Positions 1-9,014 of a stretch of 64,000 nt of DNA are shown piece after piece. Source of the stretch: Winogradskyella helgolandensis (GTDB lineage: Bacteria; Bacteroidota; Bacteroidia; Flavobacteriales; Flavobacteriaceae); assembly GCF_013404085.1 (NCBI RefSeq), contig NZ_JABFHO010000002.1:124001-188000 (forward strand), written 5' to 3'. The notes below the pieces were generated by a model. That model made no database searches. It was not told the origin of the DNA and was given only the letters and a program-made list of their open reading frames with translations. Each line of letters opens with the position of its first letter. The first letter of the stretch is position 1. Position numbers and translations under genes: made by a program.

Positions 1-117
1 CGTTAACACTTTCAACTCGTAAAAATCTTGAATAACTAATCATTTTGAGGCGCTGATTGTTTATGATTCATATTTGACTCCCTCTATTTCAGTAAATCTT
101 TTTTATTATTTACTTTG

Positions 118-125
118 TATCTTTG
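118..125 (+). promoter_or_regulatory. -7 promoter element of lipA
   Basis: TATCTTTG matches the Bacteroidota -7 consensus TAnnTTTG and ends 21 bases before the lipA ATG at 147. It overlaps the in-frame TTG at 123, which is why that upstream start is rejected. No convincing -33 TTTG was found at the usual distance. Confidence 0.5.
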
Positions 126-146
126 CTCGTAGAAATTGATAATTGC

Positions 147-1019
147 ATGGATACAAAAGTTGCTTCAAATATTTTACCAGAACGTAAACCAAAATGGCTA
201 AGAGTAAAATTACCTACAGGTAAAAAATACACAGAACTCAGAACCTTAGTAGACAAGTATAAACTAAATACAATTTGCACCTCTGGAAGTTGCCCAAACA
301 TGGGTGAATGTTGGGGCGAAGGCACAGCGACGTTTATGATTTTAGGAAACGTTTGCACGCGTTCTTGTGGATTTTGTGGTGTAAAAACAGGACGACCAGA
401 AACGGTCGATTGGGATGAACCAGAAAAAGTAGCACGATCTATAAAACTGATGCAAATTAAACATGCCGTTTTAACAAGTGTAGATCGCGATGACCTTAAA
501 GACATGGGAAGCATTATGTGGGCTGAAACCGTAAAAGCGGTACGACGCATGAATCCTGAAACGACTCTTGAAACCCTAATTCCAGATTTTCAGGGTATTG
601 AAAAACACATCGATCGTATTATTGATGTCGCACCAGAAGTTGTTTCTCATAATATTGAAACTGTAAGACGCTTAACACGAGATGTTAGAATACAAGCGCA
701 GTATGATCGCAGTATGGGAGTTTTGAAATACTTAAAATCCCAAGGACAGCGTAGAACCAAATCTGGTATTATGTTAGGTTTAGGAGAAGAACGTGATGAA
801 GTTATTCAAACACTGCACGATTTAAGAGCTCAAGATGTTGATGTCGTTACAATCGGACAATATTTACAACCCAGTAAAAAGCATTTACCAGTAAAGCAGT
901 TTATCAACCCAGATCAGTTTGATGAATATAAAGCTATTGGTTTAGAATTAGGCTTTAGACATGTTGAAAGTAGCGCATTAGTAAGATCATCATACAAAGC
1001 ACAAAAACATATCAACTAA
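147..1019 (+). CDS. lipA: Lipoyl synthase
   Basis: Radical-SAM enzyme that inserts two sulfur atoms into protein-bound octanoyl groups, making the lipoyl cofactor of 2-oxoacid dehydrogenases and the glycine cleavage system in the cytosol. Both iron-sulfur signatures are visible: the auxiliary-cluster cysteines C44-x4-C49-x5-C55, and the radical-SAM CxxxCxxC at C70, C74 and C77. The C-terminal RSSY motif (about 280-283), which supplies a serine ligand to the auxiliary cluster, is also present. At 290 residues the length is normal. The ATG at 147 is chosen because an in-frame TTG at 123 lies inside the -7 promoter element. The stop codon overlaps the gap start by one base (TAATG), implying translational coupling. 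Confidence 0.97.
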   Translation: MDTKVASNILPERKPKWLRVKLPTGKKYTELRTLVDKYKLNTICTSGSCPNMGECWGEGTATFMILGNVCTRSCGFCGVKTGRPETVDWDEPEKVARSIKLMQIKHAVLTSVDRDDLKDMGSIMWAETVKAVRRMNPETTLETLIPDFQGIEKHIDRIIDVAPEVVSHNIETVRRLTRDVRIQAQYDRSMGVLKYLKSQGQRRTKSGIMLGLGEERDEVIQTLHDLRAQDVDVVTIGQYLQPSKKHLPVKQFINPDQFDEYKAIGLELGFRHVESSALVRSSYKAQKHIN

Positions 1020-2014
1020 TGATTACGATAGCCATTAACGGTTTTGGTAGAATTGGCCGTCGTGTATTTAGACTAGCTTTAGAACATCCACAAATTTGTG
1101 TGGTTGGTGTAAATGATTTAGCTGATTCAAGAACCTTAAGCCACTTATTAAAATACGATAGTATTCATGGTGTTTTAAAAGAGACCGTTTCTTACGATGA
1201 GCATCATATAATAGTGAATGATGTTTCAATCCCATTATATAGAGAATCTCATCCAAAAAACATCAATTGGTCTAAAATTGAACCCGATTTTGTAATAGAA
1301 TCTACTGGTAAATTCAAAACAAAAGCAGACCTTCAATGTCATATTACAAATGGCGCAAAACGTGTTATTCTATCTGTCCCAGCTTTGGAAGATGAAATCA
1401 AAACCATTGTTTTGGGTGTTAATGATAACACGTTAACAGGCTCTGAAACAATTATATCAAATGCATCGTGTACTACTAATAATGCAGCTCCGATGATAGC
1501 TTTAATTAAAGAACATCTTGGTATAAAACAAGCATACATAACCACAATACATTCCTATACTACAGACCAAAGCTTACACGATCAGCCTCATAAAGACTTA
1601 AGACGTGCAAGAGCTGCAGGGCAATCAATTGTACCAACCACCACAGGAGCCGCTAAAGCGCTGACAAAGATTTTCCCTGATTTATCAGATGTTATAGGTG
1701 GTTGTGGTATTAGAGTACCTGTGGCAAACGGTTCATTAACGGATATTACAATAAATGTTAAAAAACCTACAACTATTAAAGCTGTTAATGATATATTTAA
1801 AAATGCAGCTAATAGTCACCTAAAAGGCATTTTAGAATACACCGAAGACCCTATTGTATCTATTGATATTGTTGGTAATCCACACTCTTGTATTTTTGAT
1901 GCACAAATGACTTCTGTGATAGGAAACATGGTAAAAATAGTAGGTTGGTACGATAATGAAACAGGGTATAGCTCAAGGATTTTAGATTTAATTTGCAATT
2001 TATCGGACAAATAA
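1019..2014 (+). CDS. gap: Type I glyceraldehyde-3-phosphate dehydrogenase
   Basis: Phosphorylating GAPDH of glycolysis/gluconeogenesis; 331 residues, normal length. The N-terminal NGFGRIGR dinucleotide-binding motif, the catalytic Cys151 in NASCTTN and His178 in TIHSY are visible, as is the C-terminal WYDNETGYS. Asp33 in VNDLAD sits where NAD-preferring enzymes have their ribose-binding aspartate, so NAD preference is inferred. The active-site block reads NASCTTNNAAP, whereas most GAPDHs have NASCTTNCLAP, so the second conserved cysteine is Asn. The gene starts inside the lipA stop codon and is probably co-transcribed with it. Flavobacteria often carry more than one gap gene, so this may be a secondary copy. 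Confidence 0.93.
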   Translation: MITIAINGFGRIGRRVFRLALEHPQICVVGVNDLADSRTLSHLLKYDSIHGVLKETVSYDEHHIIVNDVSIPLYRESHPKNINWSKIEPDFVIESTGKFKTKADLQCHITNGAKRVILSVPALEDEIKTIVLGVNDNTLTGSETIISNASCTTNNAAPMIALIKEHLGIKQAYITTIHSYTTDQSLHDQPHKDLRRARAAGQSIVPTTTGAAKALTKIFPDLSDVIGGCGIRVPVANGSLTDITINVKKPTTIKAVNDIFKNAANSHLKGILEYTEDPIVSIDIVGNPHSCIFDAQMTSVIGNMVKIVGWYDNETGYSSRILDLICNLSDK

Positions 2015-2036
2015 TCACTTTTGTCGAATAAATAAT

Positions 2037-2044
2037 TATATTTG
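2037..2044 (+). promoter_or_regulatory. -7 promoter element of the TPR hybrid kinase
   Basis: TATATTTG matches TAnnTTTG, 20 bases before the ATG at 2065. A TTTG at 2020-2023 lies only 13 bases upstream, closer than usual, so the -33 element is uncertain. Confidence 0.4.
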
Positions 2045-2064
2045 TTCAAATTAAAGTGAGCTGA

Positions 2065-4305
2065 ATGTCCCAGATCAAATATTACATATTTGTTTTTTTA
2101 GCATGTTTTTGTAGTCTTATTTTCGCGCAACAAGATGTCGCTGAAGATAGAGACATGCTCTCTTTGAGATTAAAAGAACATCTAAACCAAGCCAAACTAG
2201 ACAATGACCGAGGCAATTATTATAATGCCAAGGATAATTTGGATAAGGCATTGGTTATAGCCGAAAAAATTGACGACAAGTCTAGTCAGGGTACAATTCA
2301 CACCAAAATTGCTAAAGTTCAATTTTTCGTCGGTGAGAAAGACCAAGCTACTATTTCACTTAGCAAAGCCATTCAAATCCAACGAGATAACAATGACTAT
2401 AGCAACCTTGCTATTACCTATAATATTAAAGGTGTCATTTTTAGCACACAACAGGAATACGACAAAGCACTAACCTATTACAATTCTGCAAAAAACTTAT
2501 TTGAACAAGTAGATAGAGAAGAGTATATTTCAGAAGTTACACTTAACGAAGCTAAAGCATATATTGCACAAGAAGACTATGAAAAAGCTAAAACAAAGTT
2601 AGAAAAAACCATAATTTTAGCTAAAAAATATGACCAAAAGCGTCTTTTAAGCAGTGCTTTAATTCAAAGTGGAAAAGTCTATAGTGCCCTTAACAATCCA
2701 AAAATAGCCTTATCTCAAATCGAAGAAGGTCTGTCTATTGCCCTATCACAAAAGATTATAGAAAATGTAAATGAAGCTTATATAAAACTAAGTGACATTC
2801 ATGAAAAAAATGGAAGCTATAAACTTGCTCATGAATACATCAAAAAACATATTCATTTATCTGACTCCATATTAAATGTAAAGCGAGAAAACATAGTATC
2901 TGGTATTTCTGGACAATCCATTAATAATTATAAAGATGCTGAAAATGCGCAACTAAAGGCACAAATCACAGACATAAATGCAGAAAGTGCATTTACAAGA
3001 ATAACTACAATACTTAGTATTGCATTAATTACGATCTTATCACTATTAACTTTATCACTGTATAAAAACAATAATATAAGACTGAATACCAACACTATGC
3101 TTCATAAAAAGAATGATGAACTTATTGTTGCCAAAGAAAAAGCAGAATTAGCTTCTAAAACAAAAGCTAACTTCTTATCTACCGTTACCCATGAGTTGCG
3201 TACTCCATTATATGCTGTAACCGGACTCACAAATATGCTATTAGATGAAGATCCAAAAGATCATCAAATTCCACATTTAAAATCTTTAAAATTTTCTGGA
3301 GATTACCTATTAACCTTTATCAACGATATACTTCAAATCAATAAAATTGAAGCCAATAAAGTTGAGATAGACCCAGAACATTTTAACCTTAGAAACAAAT
3401 TAGAGAACGTCATCTCGGCACTTAGCAACTCAGCGAAGGATCAAGACACTAAAATTCATTTTGAATATGAAAATGGTTTGCCAGAAACATTTGTTGGTGA
3501 CCAATTAAAGATTTCCCAAATCTTAATTAACCTACTCGGAAATGCTATTAAATTCACAAAAGATGGAGACATCTGGGTGAGAGCAAGTAAAATTGATCTA
3601 AAAGACAATGTGTACAAGCTTCGCTTCGAAATTGAAGATAATGGTATTGGTATTACAAAAGAAAAACAAGACCACATGTTTGAGAGCTTTTCTCAAGGCT
3701 CTGTACAAATTAACAGAAAGTATGGAGGTACTGGTTTAGGTTTATCTATTGTAAAAGGACTAATTCAAATTCTTAAAGGAACAATCCATTTAAAGAGTGA
3801 GCTTGGTAAAGGCACAACATTCTTTTTCGAAATCCCTTTAAAATATGATGAAGTTGTAGACAAAACTGAGGTAGTAGAAGTTAAAAAAGTAAATAAGATG
3901 GAAGGATTGGACTTAAGCAACGTTAAGATTCTAATTGTAGAAGATAACAAAATCAATCAAATGATTACCAAAAAGATTCTAAATAAAATGAATCTCTATT
4001 GTGATGTGGTTGATAATGGAGAGGCTGCAGTAGAACAAGTAAAAGAAGTGGCGTACGATGTTGTTTTAATGGACATACACATGCCAGGTATAAGTGGATT
4101 AGAAGCCACAAAAATCATTAGAACATTCGATAAAGAACTCACCATTTTTGCTCTAACAGCAGTGACATTAGAAGACAAAATGCACGAGTTTGGCGACGCT
4201 GGTTTTGATGATATTATTTCTAAACCGTTTAAACAAGATGATTTCGAAGATAAACTACATGCTGCATTGTCTGGAGAAAAAATAGTATCTAGCTTCTTTA
4301 GCTAA
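2065..4305 (+). CDS. TPR-containing hybrid sensor histidine kinase/response regulator
   Basis: Membrane two-component sensor of 746 residues. Order of domains: signal peptide (1-21, ending IFAQ); periplasmic tetratricopeptide repeats (about 30-270); coiled linker; one transmembrane helix (about 312-334); HisKA dimerisation domain with phosphorylatable His376 in THELRTP; HATPase domain with N box (INLLGNAIKFT), DNGIGI and GGTGLGLSI; C-terminal receiver (about 620-736) with phospho-acceptor Asp670 in VVLMDIHMP and Lys720. No DNA-binding domain is present, so output must go through a partner or phosphorelay outside this window. The ligand is unknown. The last 8 bases overlap the convergent lpxK gene. 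Confidence 0.93.
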   Translation: MSQIKYYIFVFLACFCSLIFAQQDVAEDRDMLSLRLKEHLNQAKLDNDRGNYYNAKDNLDKALVIAEKIDDKSSQGTIHTKIAKVQFFVGEKDQATISLSKAIQIQRDNNDYSNLAITYNIKGVIFSTQQEYDKALTYYNSAKNLFEQVDREEYISEVTLNEAKAYIAQEDYEKAKTKLEKTIILAKKYDQKRLLSSALIQSGKVYSALNNPKIALSQIEEGLSIALSQKIIENVNEAYIKLSDIHEKNGSYKLAHEYIKKHIHLSDSILNVKRENIVSGISGQSINNYKDAENAQLKAQITDINAESAFTRITTILSIALITILSLLTLSLYKNNNIRLNTNTMLHKKNDELIVAKEKAELASKTKANFLSTVTHELRTPLYAVTGLTNMLLDEDPKDHQIPHLKSLKFSGDYLLTFINDILQINKIEANKVEIDPEHFNLRNKLENVISALSNSAKDQDTKIHFEYENGLPETFVGDQLKISQILINLLGNAIKFTKDGDIWVRASKIDLKDNVYKLRFEIEDNGIGITKEKQDHMFESFSQGSVQINRKYGGTGLGLSIVKGLIQILKGTIHLKSELGKGTTFFFEIPLKYDEVVDKTEVVEVKKVNKMEGLDLSNVKILIVEDNKINQMITKKILNKMNLYCDVVDNGEAAVEQVKEVAYDVVLMDIHMPGISGLEATKIIRTFDKELTIFALTAVTLEDKMHEFGDAGFDDIISKPFKQDDFEDKLHAALSGEKIVSSFFS

Positions 4306-5296
4306 TAAAGCTTTTTACCGCTGCGTTGAATTGTGCAGCATTATCTATTTTTATTTCAATAGGAATATAATACAATTTACCATCTAAACTTTTATGACTG
4401 CTTAACCTCACATAATCCTTTTCTGTTGTAATTATTAATGATTTTGAAGCCAAATCTTCAATATCAGTAGTTCTAAAATTATAATGATCACTAAATTCTA
4501 GATGATCGAATTTCAATCCTTTCTCAACTAAAAAATCAACTAATGGATTCGCATTGGCTATTCCAGTAACTAAGGTGAATTTTGGAAGCTTAGTTAACTC
4601 AAGTGAATCTGACTCTGACAATACATCCACAGCATAATCCACATAGCTAAAAAATAACTGCTGATTACTTTTAATTTTTAATTTAGAAGTGATTTTTTTC
4701 TTTTCCCCTTCCGAAATATCTTTATGACACTTAGTAACCACAATTAAATCGGCCCGATTAGCGCCAGACCTCGGCTCTCTTAAATTACCCGAAGGCAAAA
4801 CGATATCTTTATAATAAAGATTATTGTAAGCGGTTAAAAGAATATTAAATCCAGCTTTTACTTTTCTATGTTGAAAGGCATCATCCAATAAAATAACTTC
4901 TGGCTGAAGTTTTAATGCTCTAAGTGCTTTAATTCCATTTTGCCTATCCGCATCAACAGCAACGGTAACTTCTTGAAACTTTCTATGAAACTGAAAAGGT
5001 TCGTCTCCAATAGTATCTGCATTAGCATTTTCATCTGCTAAAATAAAACCTTCTGTTTTTCGTTTGTAACCTCTACTTAATGTAGCAACCGACTTTTCAT
5101 CTTTTAAAAGTCGAATTAAATACTCTATCATTGGTGTTTTTCCTGTTCCACCTGTACTAAGGTTTCCGACACAAATTATAGGAAAATCATAAGATTTAGA
5201 CGATTTTATACCTAAATCAAACAACCTATTTCTTAACCAAGTAATTACGAAATAAATGGGTACAATAGGAAACAATATGATGCGGATAATCTTCAC
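4298..5296 (-). CDS. lpxK: Tetraacyldisaccharide 4'-kinase
   Basis: Adds the 4'-phosphate to the lipid A precursor at the inner membrane. The membrane-associated N-terminus is followed by a Walker A loop, VGNLSTGGTGKTP (Lys near residue 53), and the family's Walker-B-like DDAFQH (most homologues have DDGFQH). The length of about 332 residues is normal. No ATG is available. GTG at 5296 gives MKIIRIIL, which resembles family N-termini, while GTG at 5302 would add two residues. Transcription likely starts from TATATTTG just upstream. The 3' end overlaps the convergent hybrid kinase gene by 8 bases. Confidence 0.95.
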   Translation of the reverse strand: MKIIRIILFPIVPIYFVITWLRNRLFDLGIKSSKSYDFPIICVGNLSTGGTGKTPMIEYLIRLLKDEKSVATLSRGYKRKTEGFILADENANADTIGDEPFQFHRKFQEVTVAVDADRQNGIKALRALKLQPEVILLDDAFQHRKVKAGFNILLTAYNNLYYKDIVLPSGNLREPRSGANRADLIVVTKCHKDISEGEKKKITSKLKIKSNQQLFFSYVDYAVDVLSESDSLELTKLPKFTLVTGIANANPLVDFLVEKGLKFDHLEFSDHYNFRTTDIEDLASKSLIITTEKDYVRLSSHKSLDGKLYYIPIEIKIDNAAQFNAAVKSFIS

Positions 5297-5312
5297 GAGC
5301 ACTAAATTATAT

Positions 5313-5320
5313 TATTTTTG
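5313..5320 (+). promoter_or_regulatory. -7 promoter element of the Nif3-family gene
   Basis: TATTTTTG (TAnnTTTG) lies 16 bases before the ATG at 5337, leaving a leader of roughly ten bases. It lies immediately beside, and faces, the minus-strand -7 element of lpxK. Confidence 0.5.
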
Positions 5321-5323
5321 AAA

Positions 5324-5331
5324 CAAATATA
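5324..5331 (-). promoter_or_regulatory. -7 promoter element of lpxK
   Basis: The minus strand reads TATATTTG (TAnnTTTG), about 27 bases before the GTG start. The two divergent promoters overlap so that each predicted transcription start falls near the other's -7 element. Confidence 0.5.
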
Positions 5332-5336
5332 CACTT

Positions 5337-6431
5337 ATGATTATACAAGACGTAATTAATCACTTACACAACTTAGCTCCATTGGCTTATGCTGAAGATT
5401 TTGACAACGTAGGACTTTTAGTTGGTGATAAAAATGAAAACGTGTCAGGTATTCTTGTTACATTAGATACGCTTGAAGCCGTTGTAGATGAAGCCATTGA
5501 AAATGACTGCAATCTTATAGTAAGCTTCCACCCTATTATATTTTCAGGTTTAAAAAAAATAACCGGAAAAACGTATGTAGAACGTGTTGTCATAAAAGCC
5601 ATTCAGCATAACATTGCTATATTTTCTATTCACACCGCTTTAGACAATGCACTACAAGGCGTAAATTCAATTATATGTGATCAATTAGGATTGACGAATA
5701 AAAAAATTCTCATCCCGCAATCTGGCACAATTAAAAAATTACAAACCTACGTTCCAAATGCAAATGCAGAAGCGTTAAGAACGGCATTGTTTAATACAGG
5801 AGCAGGAAATATTGGCAATTACGAATCGTGTAGTTTTAATGTTGAAGGGGAAGGTACTTATTTAGGAAATGAAAATTCTAATCCTGTAATTGGTAAAAAA
5901 GGTGAATTACATACAGAAAAGGAAGTGGCAATTTCTGTGACATTCAAAAAACATTTAGAATCTAAAGTATTACAAACACTTTTTGAAGCGCATCCTTATG
6001 AAGAGGTTGCATATGAAATTTCAACCTTAGAGAACACCAATCAACACATCGGAATAGGCATGATTGGTGAGTTGGAGAATGTCATGGAAACCGAAGATTG
6101 CCTTAAATTCATTAAAAACAACATGAATACCGAATGTATTAGACATTCAAAACCATTAAATAAACCAATTAAACGCATTGCTGTTTTAGGTGGTTCAGGT
6201 AGTTTTGCTATTTCGGCCGCAAAAGCTGCTAATGCTGATATTTTGGTGACTGCCGACTTAAAATATCACGATTTTTTTAGTGCAGAAAATGATATCGTAT
6301 TGGCTGATATTGGGCATTATGAAAGCGAACAATTCACAAAATCGTTTTTAGTAGACTATCTCTCGAAAAAAATCACTAATTTTGCAATCATTTTATCAAA
6401 GACAAATACAAATCCGATAAAGTATTTATAA
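5337..6431 (+). CDS. Nif3-like dinuclear metal center protein
   Basis: Member of the Nif3/YqfO family, toroidal hexamers that bind two metal ions; the physiological reaction is not settled. Metal-ligand motifs are in place: histidines in SFHPIIFSG and SIHTALDN at the N-terminal half, and the C-terminal GHYESE block near 325-330. A PII-like insertion (about 200-290, containing EAHPYEE) makes the 364-residue protein a long, YqfO-type form. Two bases separate it from the next gene. This Nif3 plus coiled-coil zinc-ribbon pair is a familiar arrangement in bacteria, so an operon is very likely. Confidence 0.93.
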   Translation: MIIQDVINHLHNLAPLAYAEDFDNVGLLVGDKNENVSGILVTLDTLEAVVDEAIENDCNLIVSFHPIIFSGLKKITGKTYVERVVIKAIQHNIAIFSIHTALDNALQGVNSIICDQLGLTNKKILIPQSGTIKKLQTYVPNANAEALRTALFNTGAGNIGNYESCSFNVEGEGTYLGNENSNPVIGKKGELHTEKEVAISVTFKKHLESKVLQTLFEAHPYEEVAYEISTLENTNQHIGIGMIGELENVMETEDCLKFIKNNMNTECIRHSKPLNKPIKRIAVLGGSGSFAISAAKAANADILVTADLKYHDFFSAENDIVLADIGHYESEQFTKSFLVDYLSKKITNFAIILSKTNTNPIKYL

Positions 6432-6433
6432 TT

Positions 6434-7219
6434 ATGGCAAAAAAAGCTGAAGTTTCTGTTGAAGAGCGATTAAGAGCACTATATGATTTACAATTAATTG
6501 ACTCTAGAGTAGACGAAATAAGAAATGTCAGAGGAGAACTTCCTTTAGAAGTTAGAGATCTAGAAGACGAGGTTGAAGGACTTAACTTAAGAATGGAAAA
6601 GCTAAATGATAGCCTAACTATTATTGATGACGAGATTAAAGGTAAGAAAAACCTAATCGAAGAAGCAAAAACTTTGATTAAAAAATACAGTGAGCAACAG
6701 AAAAATGTTAGAAATAACAGAGAATACAACTCATTAACTAAAGAAATTGAATTTCAAGAATTGGAAATTCAATTAGCTGAAAAGCACATTAAAGAATTTA
6801 AAGTTCAGATAGAACAGAAAAAAGAAGTTATTTCTGAAACTAAAGATCGTTTAAAAGATCGTACTGCGCATTTAAAGCACAAAAAAGGAGAGCTTAACGA
6901 AATCTTGAAGGAAACTGAAAAAGAAGAAGAAGCGCTTAACGATAAATCTTTAGATTTTCAAAAGAAGATTGATGAACGTTTAGTTAAAGCTTACCAAAGA
7001 ATTAGAAACAACGTTAAAAATGGTTTAGCTGTTGTTGCTATTGAGCGTGGTGCTTCTGGTGGGTCTTTCTTTACTATTCCTCCACAAATACAAGTAGAAA
7101 TTGCTTCTCGTAAGAAAGTAATTACTGATGAACATAGTGGTCGTATCCTTGTAGATGCTGATTTAGCGGAAGAAGAAAAAGTAAAAATGAATAAATTATT
7201 TGCTAAACTTAGTAAATAA
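6434..7219 (+). CDS. Coiled-coil protein with degenerate C4-type zinc ribbon
   Basis: A 261-residue protein that is mostly long charged helices (about 5-185, coiled coil) followed by a C-terminal domain of the zf-RING_7 (CT398/HP0958) family. In relatives that domain holds two CxxC pairs (C-G-G-C and C-x-x-C-G-R). Here the corresponding text is GASGGSFFTIPPQ and DEHSGRIL, so all four zinc cysteines are gone while the surrounding fold residues are kept. It directly follows the Nif3-family gene. Its function is unknown; homologues have been linked to RNA-polymerase factor chaperoning and flagella, which need not apply here. Confidence 0.88.
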   Translation: MAKKAEVSVEERLRALYDLQLIDSRVDEIRNVRGELPLEVRDLEDEVEGLNLRMEKLNDSLTIIDDEIKGKKNLIEEAKTLIKKYSEQQKNVRNNREYNSLTKEIEFQELEIQLAEKHIKEFKVQIEQKKEVISETKDRLKDRTAHLKHKKGELNEILKETEKEEEALNDKSLDFQKKIDERLVKAYQRIRNNVKNGLAVVAIERGASGGSFFTIPPQIQVEIASRKKVITDEHSGRILVDADLAEEEKVKMNKLFAKLSK

Positions 7220-7241
7220 GCATACTACACATAATATATCT

Positions 7242-7270
7242 AAGCCTTTGCATTTGCAGAGGCTTTTTTT
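7242..7270 (+). terminator. Rho-independent terminator after the Nif3 operon
   Basis: Stem AAGCCTTTGC / GCAGAGGCTT (ten pairs, one G-U), loop ATTT, followed by a run of T. Confidence 0.85.
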
Positions 7271-7348
7271 ATTTAAGATAATTTTAGAATAATTAGACTT
7301 AAGGAATCGTAACTTCTAACGACTATTAAAAGAAAGAAAAATCAAAAT

Positions 7349-8011
7349 ATGAGAAAGTTACTAAGCATTTTAACCATCACTTTATTATTCAGTTGTCACA
7401 ATCAAGCACAAACAAATCCTAAGCAACAAGCTATTATAGATGCAGAACCCGTAGTTGTACCATTAAAAGATGGTAAAGCTAGAGCCTATTTTGCTAGTGG
7501 CTGTTTTTGGTGTGTTGAAGCTGTTTATGAAAGCGTAAAAGGTGTTGAGGAATCTATTTCAGGCTATGCTGGTGGACATACAGAAAACCCAACTTATGAA
7601 GCAAGCAATACCGGTAAAACAGGCCATGCAGAAGCTGTAGAGATAATTTATGACCCTAAAGTTATTAGTTTTTCAGAATTAGTTGATGTCTATTTTGGTT
7701 CTCAAAATCCCACTCAAGTTAATGGTCAAGGTCCTGATCATGGATCACAGTATCGTTCTATAATCTTTTACCAAAACGATGAGCAAAAGAAAATTATAGA
7801 AGATAAAAAAGCGGCTTTAGCTAAAGAATTAGATGCTACCATTGCTGCAGAAGTCTATCCGTTTCAAAAGTTTTGGGTTGGAGAAGATTATCATCAAAAT
7901 TATGAACGACTTCATCCTAATCAAGGTTATATAAGAAATGTATCTGTTCCTCGTTTGAATAAGTTTAAGTCAAAGTTTCCTGAGTTATTAAAGGATGATG
8001 CGAAGCATTAG
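7349..8011 (+). CDS. msrA: Peptide-methionine (S)-S-oxide reductase A, lipoprotein form
   Basis: Reduces methionine-S-sulfoxide in oxidised proteins. The catalytic motif GCFWC (Cys52 nucleophile) is followed by the conserved GYAGG and DHGSQYRS blocks. Residues 1-16 form a lipoprotein signal (LLFSC, lipidated Cys16), so this copy is expected to be anchored facing the periplasm and to repair envelope proteins. It has 220 residues and is a single-domain MsrA without a fused MsrB. The ATG at 7349 is preceded by an A-rich leader. It stands alone between two hairpins and is probably monocistronic. Confidence 0.95.
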   Translation: MRKLLSILTITLLFSCHNQAQTNPKQQAIIDAEPVVVPLKDGKARAYFASGCFWCVEAVYESVKGVEESISGYAGGHTENPTYEASNTGKTGHAEAVEIIYDPKVISFSELVDVYFGSQNPTQVNGQGPDHGSQYRSIIFYQNDEQKKIIEDKKAALAKELDATIAAEVYPFQKFWVGEDYHQNYERLHPNQGYIRNVSVPRLNKFKSKFPELLKDDAKH

Positions 8012-8017
8012 TATTTT

Positions 8018-8050
8018 AGACCTATCAGGTTTTGAACATCTGATAGGTCT
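8018..8050. repeat. Palindromic element AGACCTATCAG
   Basis: Perfect 11-bp stem AGACCTATCAG / CTGATAGGTCT around an 11-base spacer, between the convergent msrA and the next minus-strand gene. There is no T-run on either side, so it is not called an intrinsic terminator. A degenerate second copy lies at 18461-18493. Confidence 0.7.
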
Positions 8051-8068
8051 TAAAATATTGTAAAAAAC

Positions 8069-8956
8069 TTATTCCGAAATATACTCCACTTCAACACCTA
8101 TCATAGGATTTAAAACCCCAACTTTAGTGCGTTTGGGGTTTTTATATTTTATTGATCCATCTCTCCATCCTGTATTATGATAATTAGACCAAGTTTGCAG
8201 ATCTTTCTCTTCCGTAAAGGTATATCCATATCTTGGTCCAAAATAAGCGTACTTTTTCACTTTCCCTGATGTATTTACCATTTCTACACCAACACAAATT
8301 CCATTTTTAGGGAATCTAATTCCTAAATCTTTTACATCAACCCAAAGTTTATATTTTTTATTTTTAGGTTTCACATATAAATTTTCATGATATAACAACT
8401 TACCAGGAGAATTAGTTATCGAATCAAATTCATAAAACTTAAGATTAAAGGTTGCTATATATTCAGCATCTTTTCGTTTTTTAAGATTTATATAAACGCT
8501 ATTAACTTTACCTGTTTTGTATTTGGGGTTTTCTATTAAAACAGTAGTTTCATAACCAATTAAGGACGTAACACCCATATTTCCGTCTCTTTTTTCGCCT
8601 AGAATCTCTTTCTCACCATATTTTATTCTTTTACTAGAAATGACGACTTCATCCAAATTCTCAATTTCAGGCTCTAAGAAAATTTCAAGTATCACATCCG
8701 TTTTAAAACTAGTAGCAGGCAATAGCCTAGATTTATAACCTATAGTTGAAATTTTTAAAGTATCACTATTTATGTTTTTAATTTTCAATTCAAAATCCCC
8801 AAACTCATTAGCATAAGTTCCTTTTCCATTTTTTAAAACAACATTCGCATAAGCGATAGATTCCCCTGTTAATTTATCTTTTACAATACCTTTAATCGCT
8901 TGAGCAGAACAAAGGTTAATTGTCAGGAAAAGGATTAATAAATTAATTATTTTCAT
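8069..8956 (-). CDS. Secreted carboxypeptidase-like regulatory domain protein
   Basis: A 295-residue exported protein. The signal peptide (1-19, ending CSAQ) is followed by a carboxypeptidase-D regulatory-like beta-sandwich (about 20-110; GIVKDKLTGESIAYANV, then a TFGDFEL-like strand and IGYK). The rest has no domain I recognise. Such N-terminal domains occur on TonB-dependent receptors and on stand-alone envelope proteins of Bacteroidota; there is no barrel here. It ends just after a palindromic element and is separated from the methyltransferase gene by 58 bases. Confidence 0.75.
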   Translation of the reverse strand: MKIINLLILFLTINLCSAQAIKGIVKDKLTGESIAYANVVLKNGKGTYANEFGDFELKIKNINSDTLKISTIGYKSRLLPATSFKTDVILEIFLEPEIENLDEVVISSKRIKYGEKEILGEKRDGNMGVTSLIGYETTVLIENPKYKTGKVNSVYINLKKRKDAEYIATFNLKFYEFDSITNSPGKLLYHENLYVKPKNKKYKLWVDVKDLGIRFPKNGICVGVEMVNTSGKVKKYAYFGPRYGYTFTEEKDLQTWSNYHNTGWRDGSIKYKNPKRTKVGVLNPMIGVEVEYISE

Positions 8957-9014
8957 GTTCGAAATTATTTTTTTTTGATAGAATGTTAGATTTTACAGTT
9001 TTCCCATTTAGGAA

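Noticed and set aside
1..43. Minus-strand ATG at 43 opening a frame that runs off the left edge (14 codons)
   Set aside because: Too short to support, no recognisable motif and no matching promoter element on that strand.
110..550. A 146-codon minus-strand frame over lipA
   Set aside because: Antisense shadow of lipA, whose cysteine motifs are unmistakable.
8018..8050. Rho-independent terminator between msrA and the next gene
   Set aside because: The stem is perfect but no T-run follows on either strand, and a related copy occurs elsewhere, so it is listed as a repeat.
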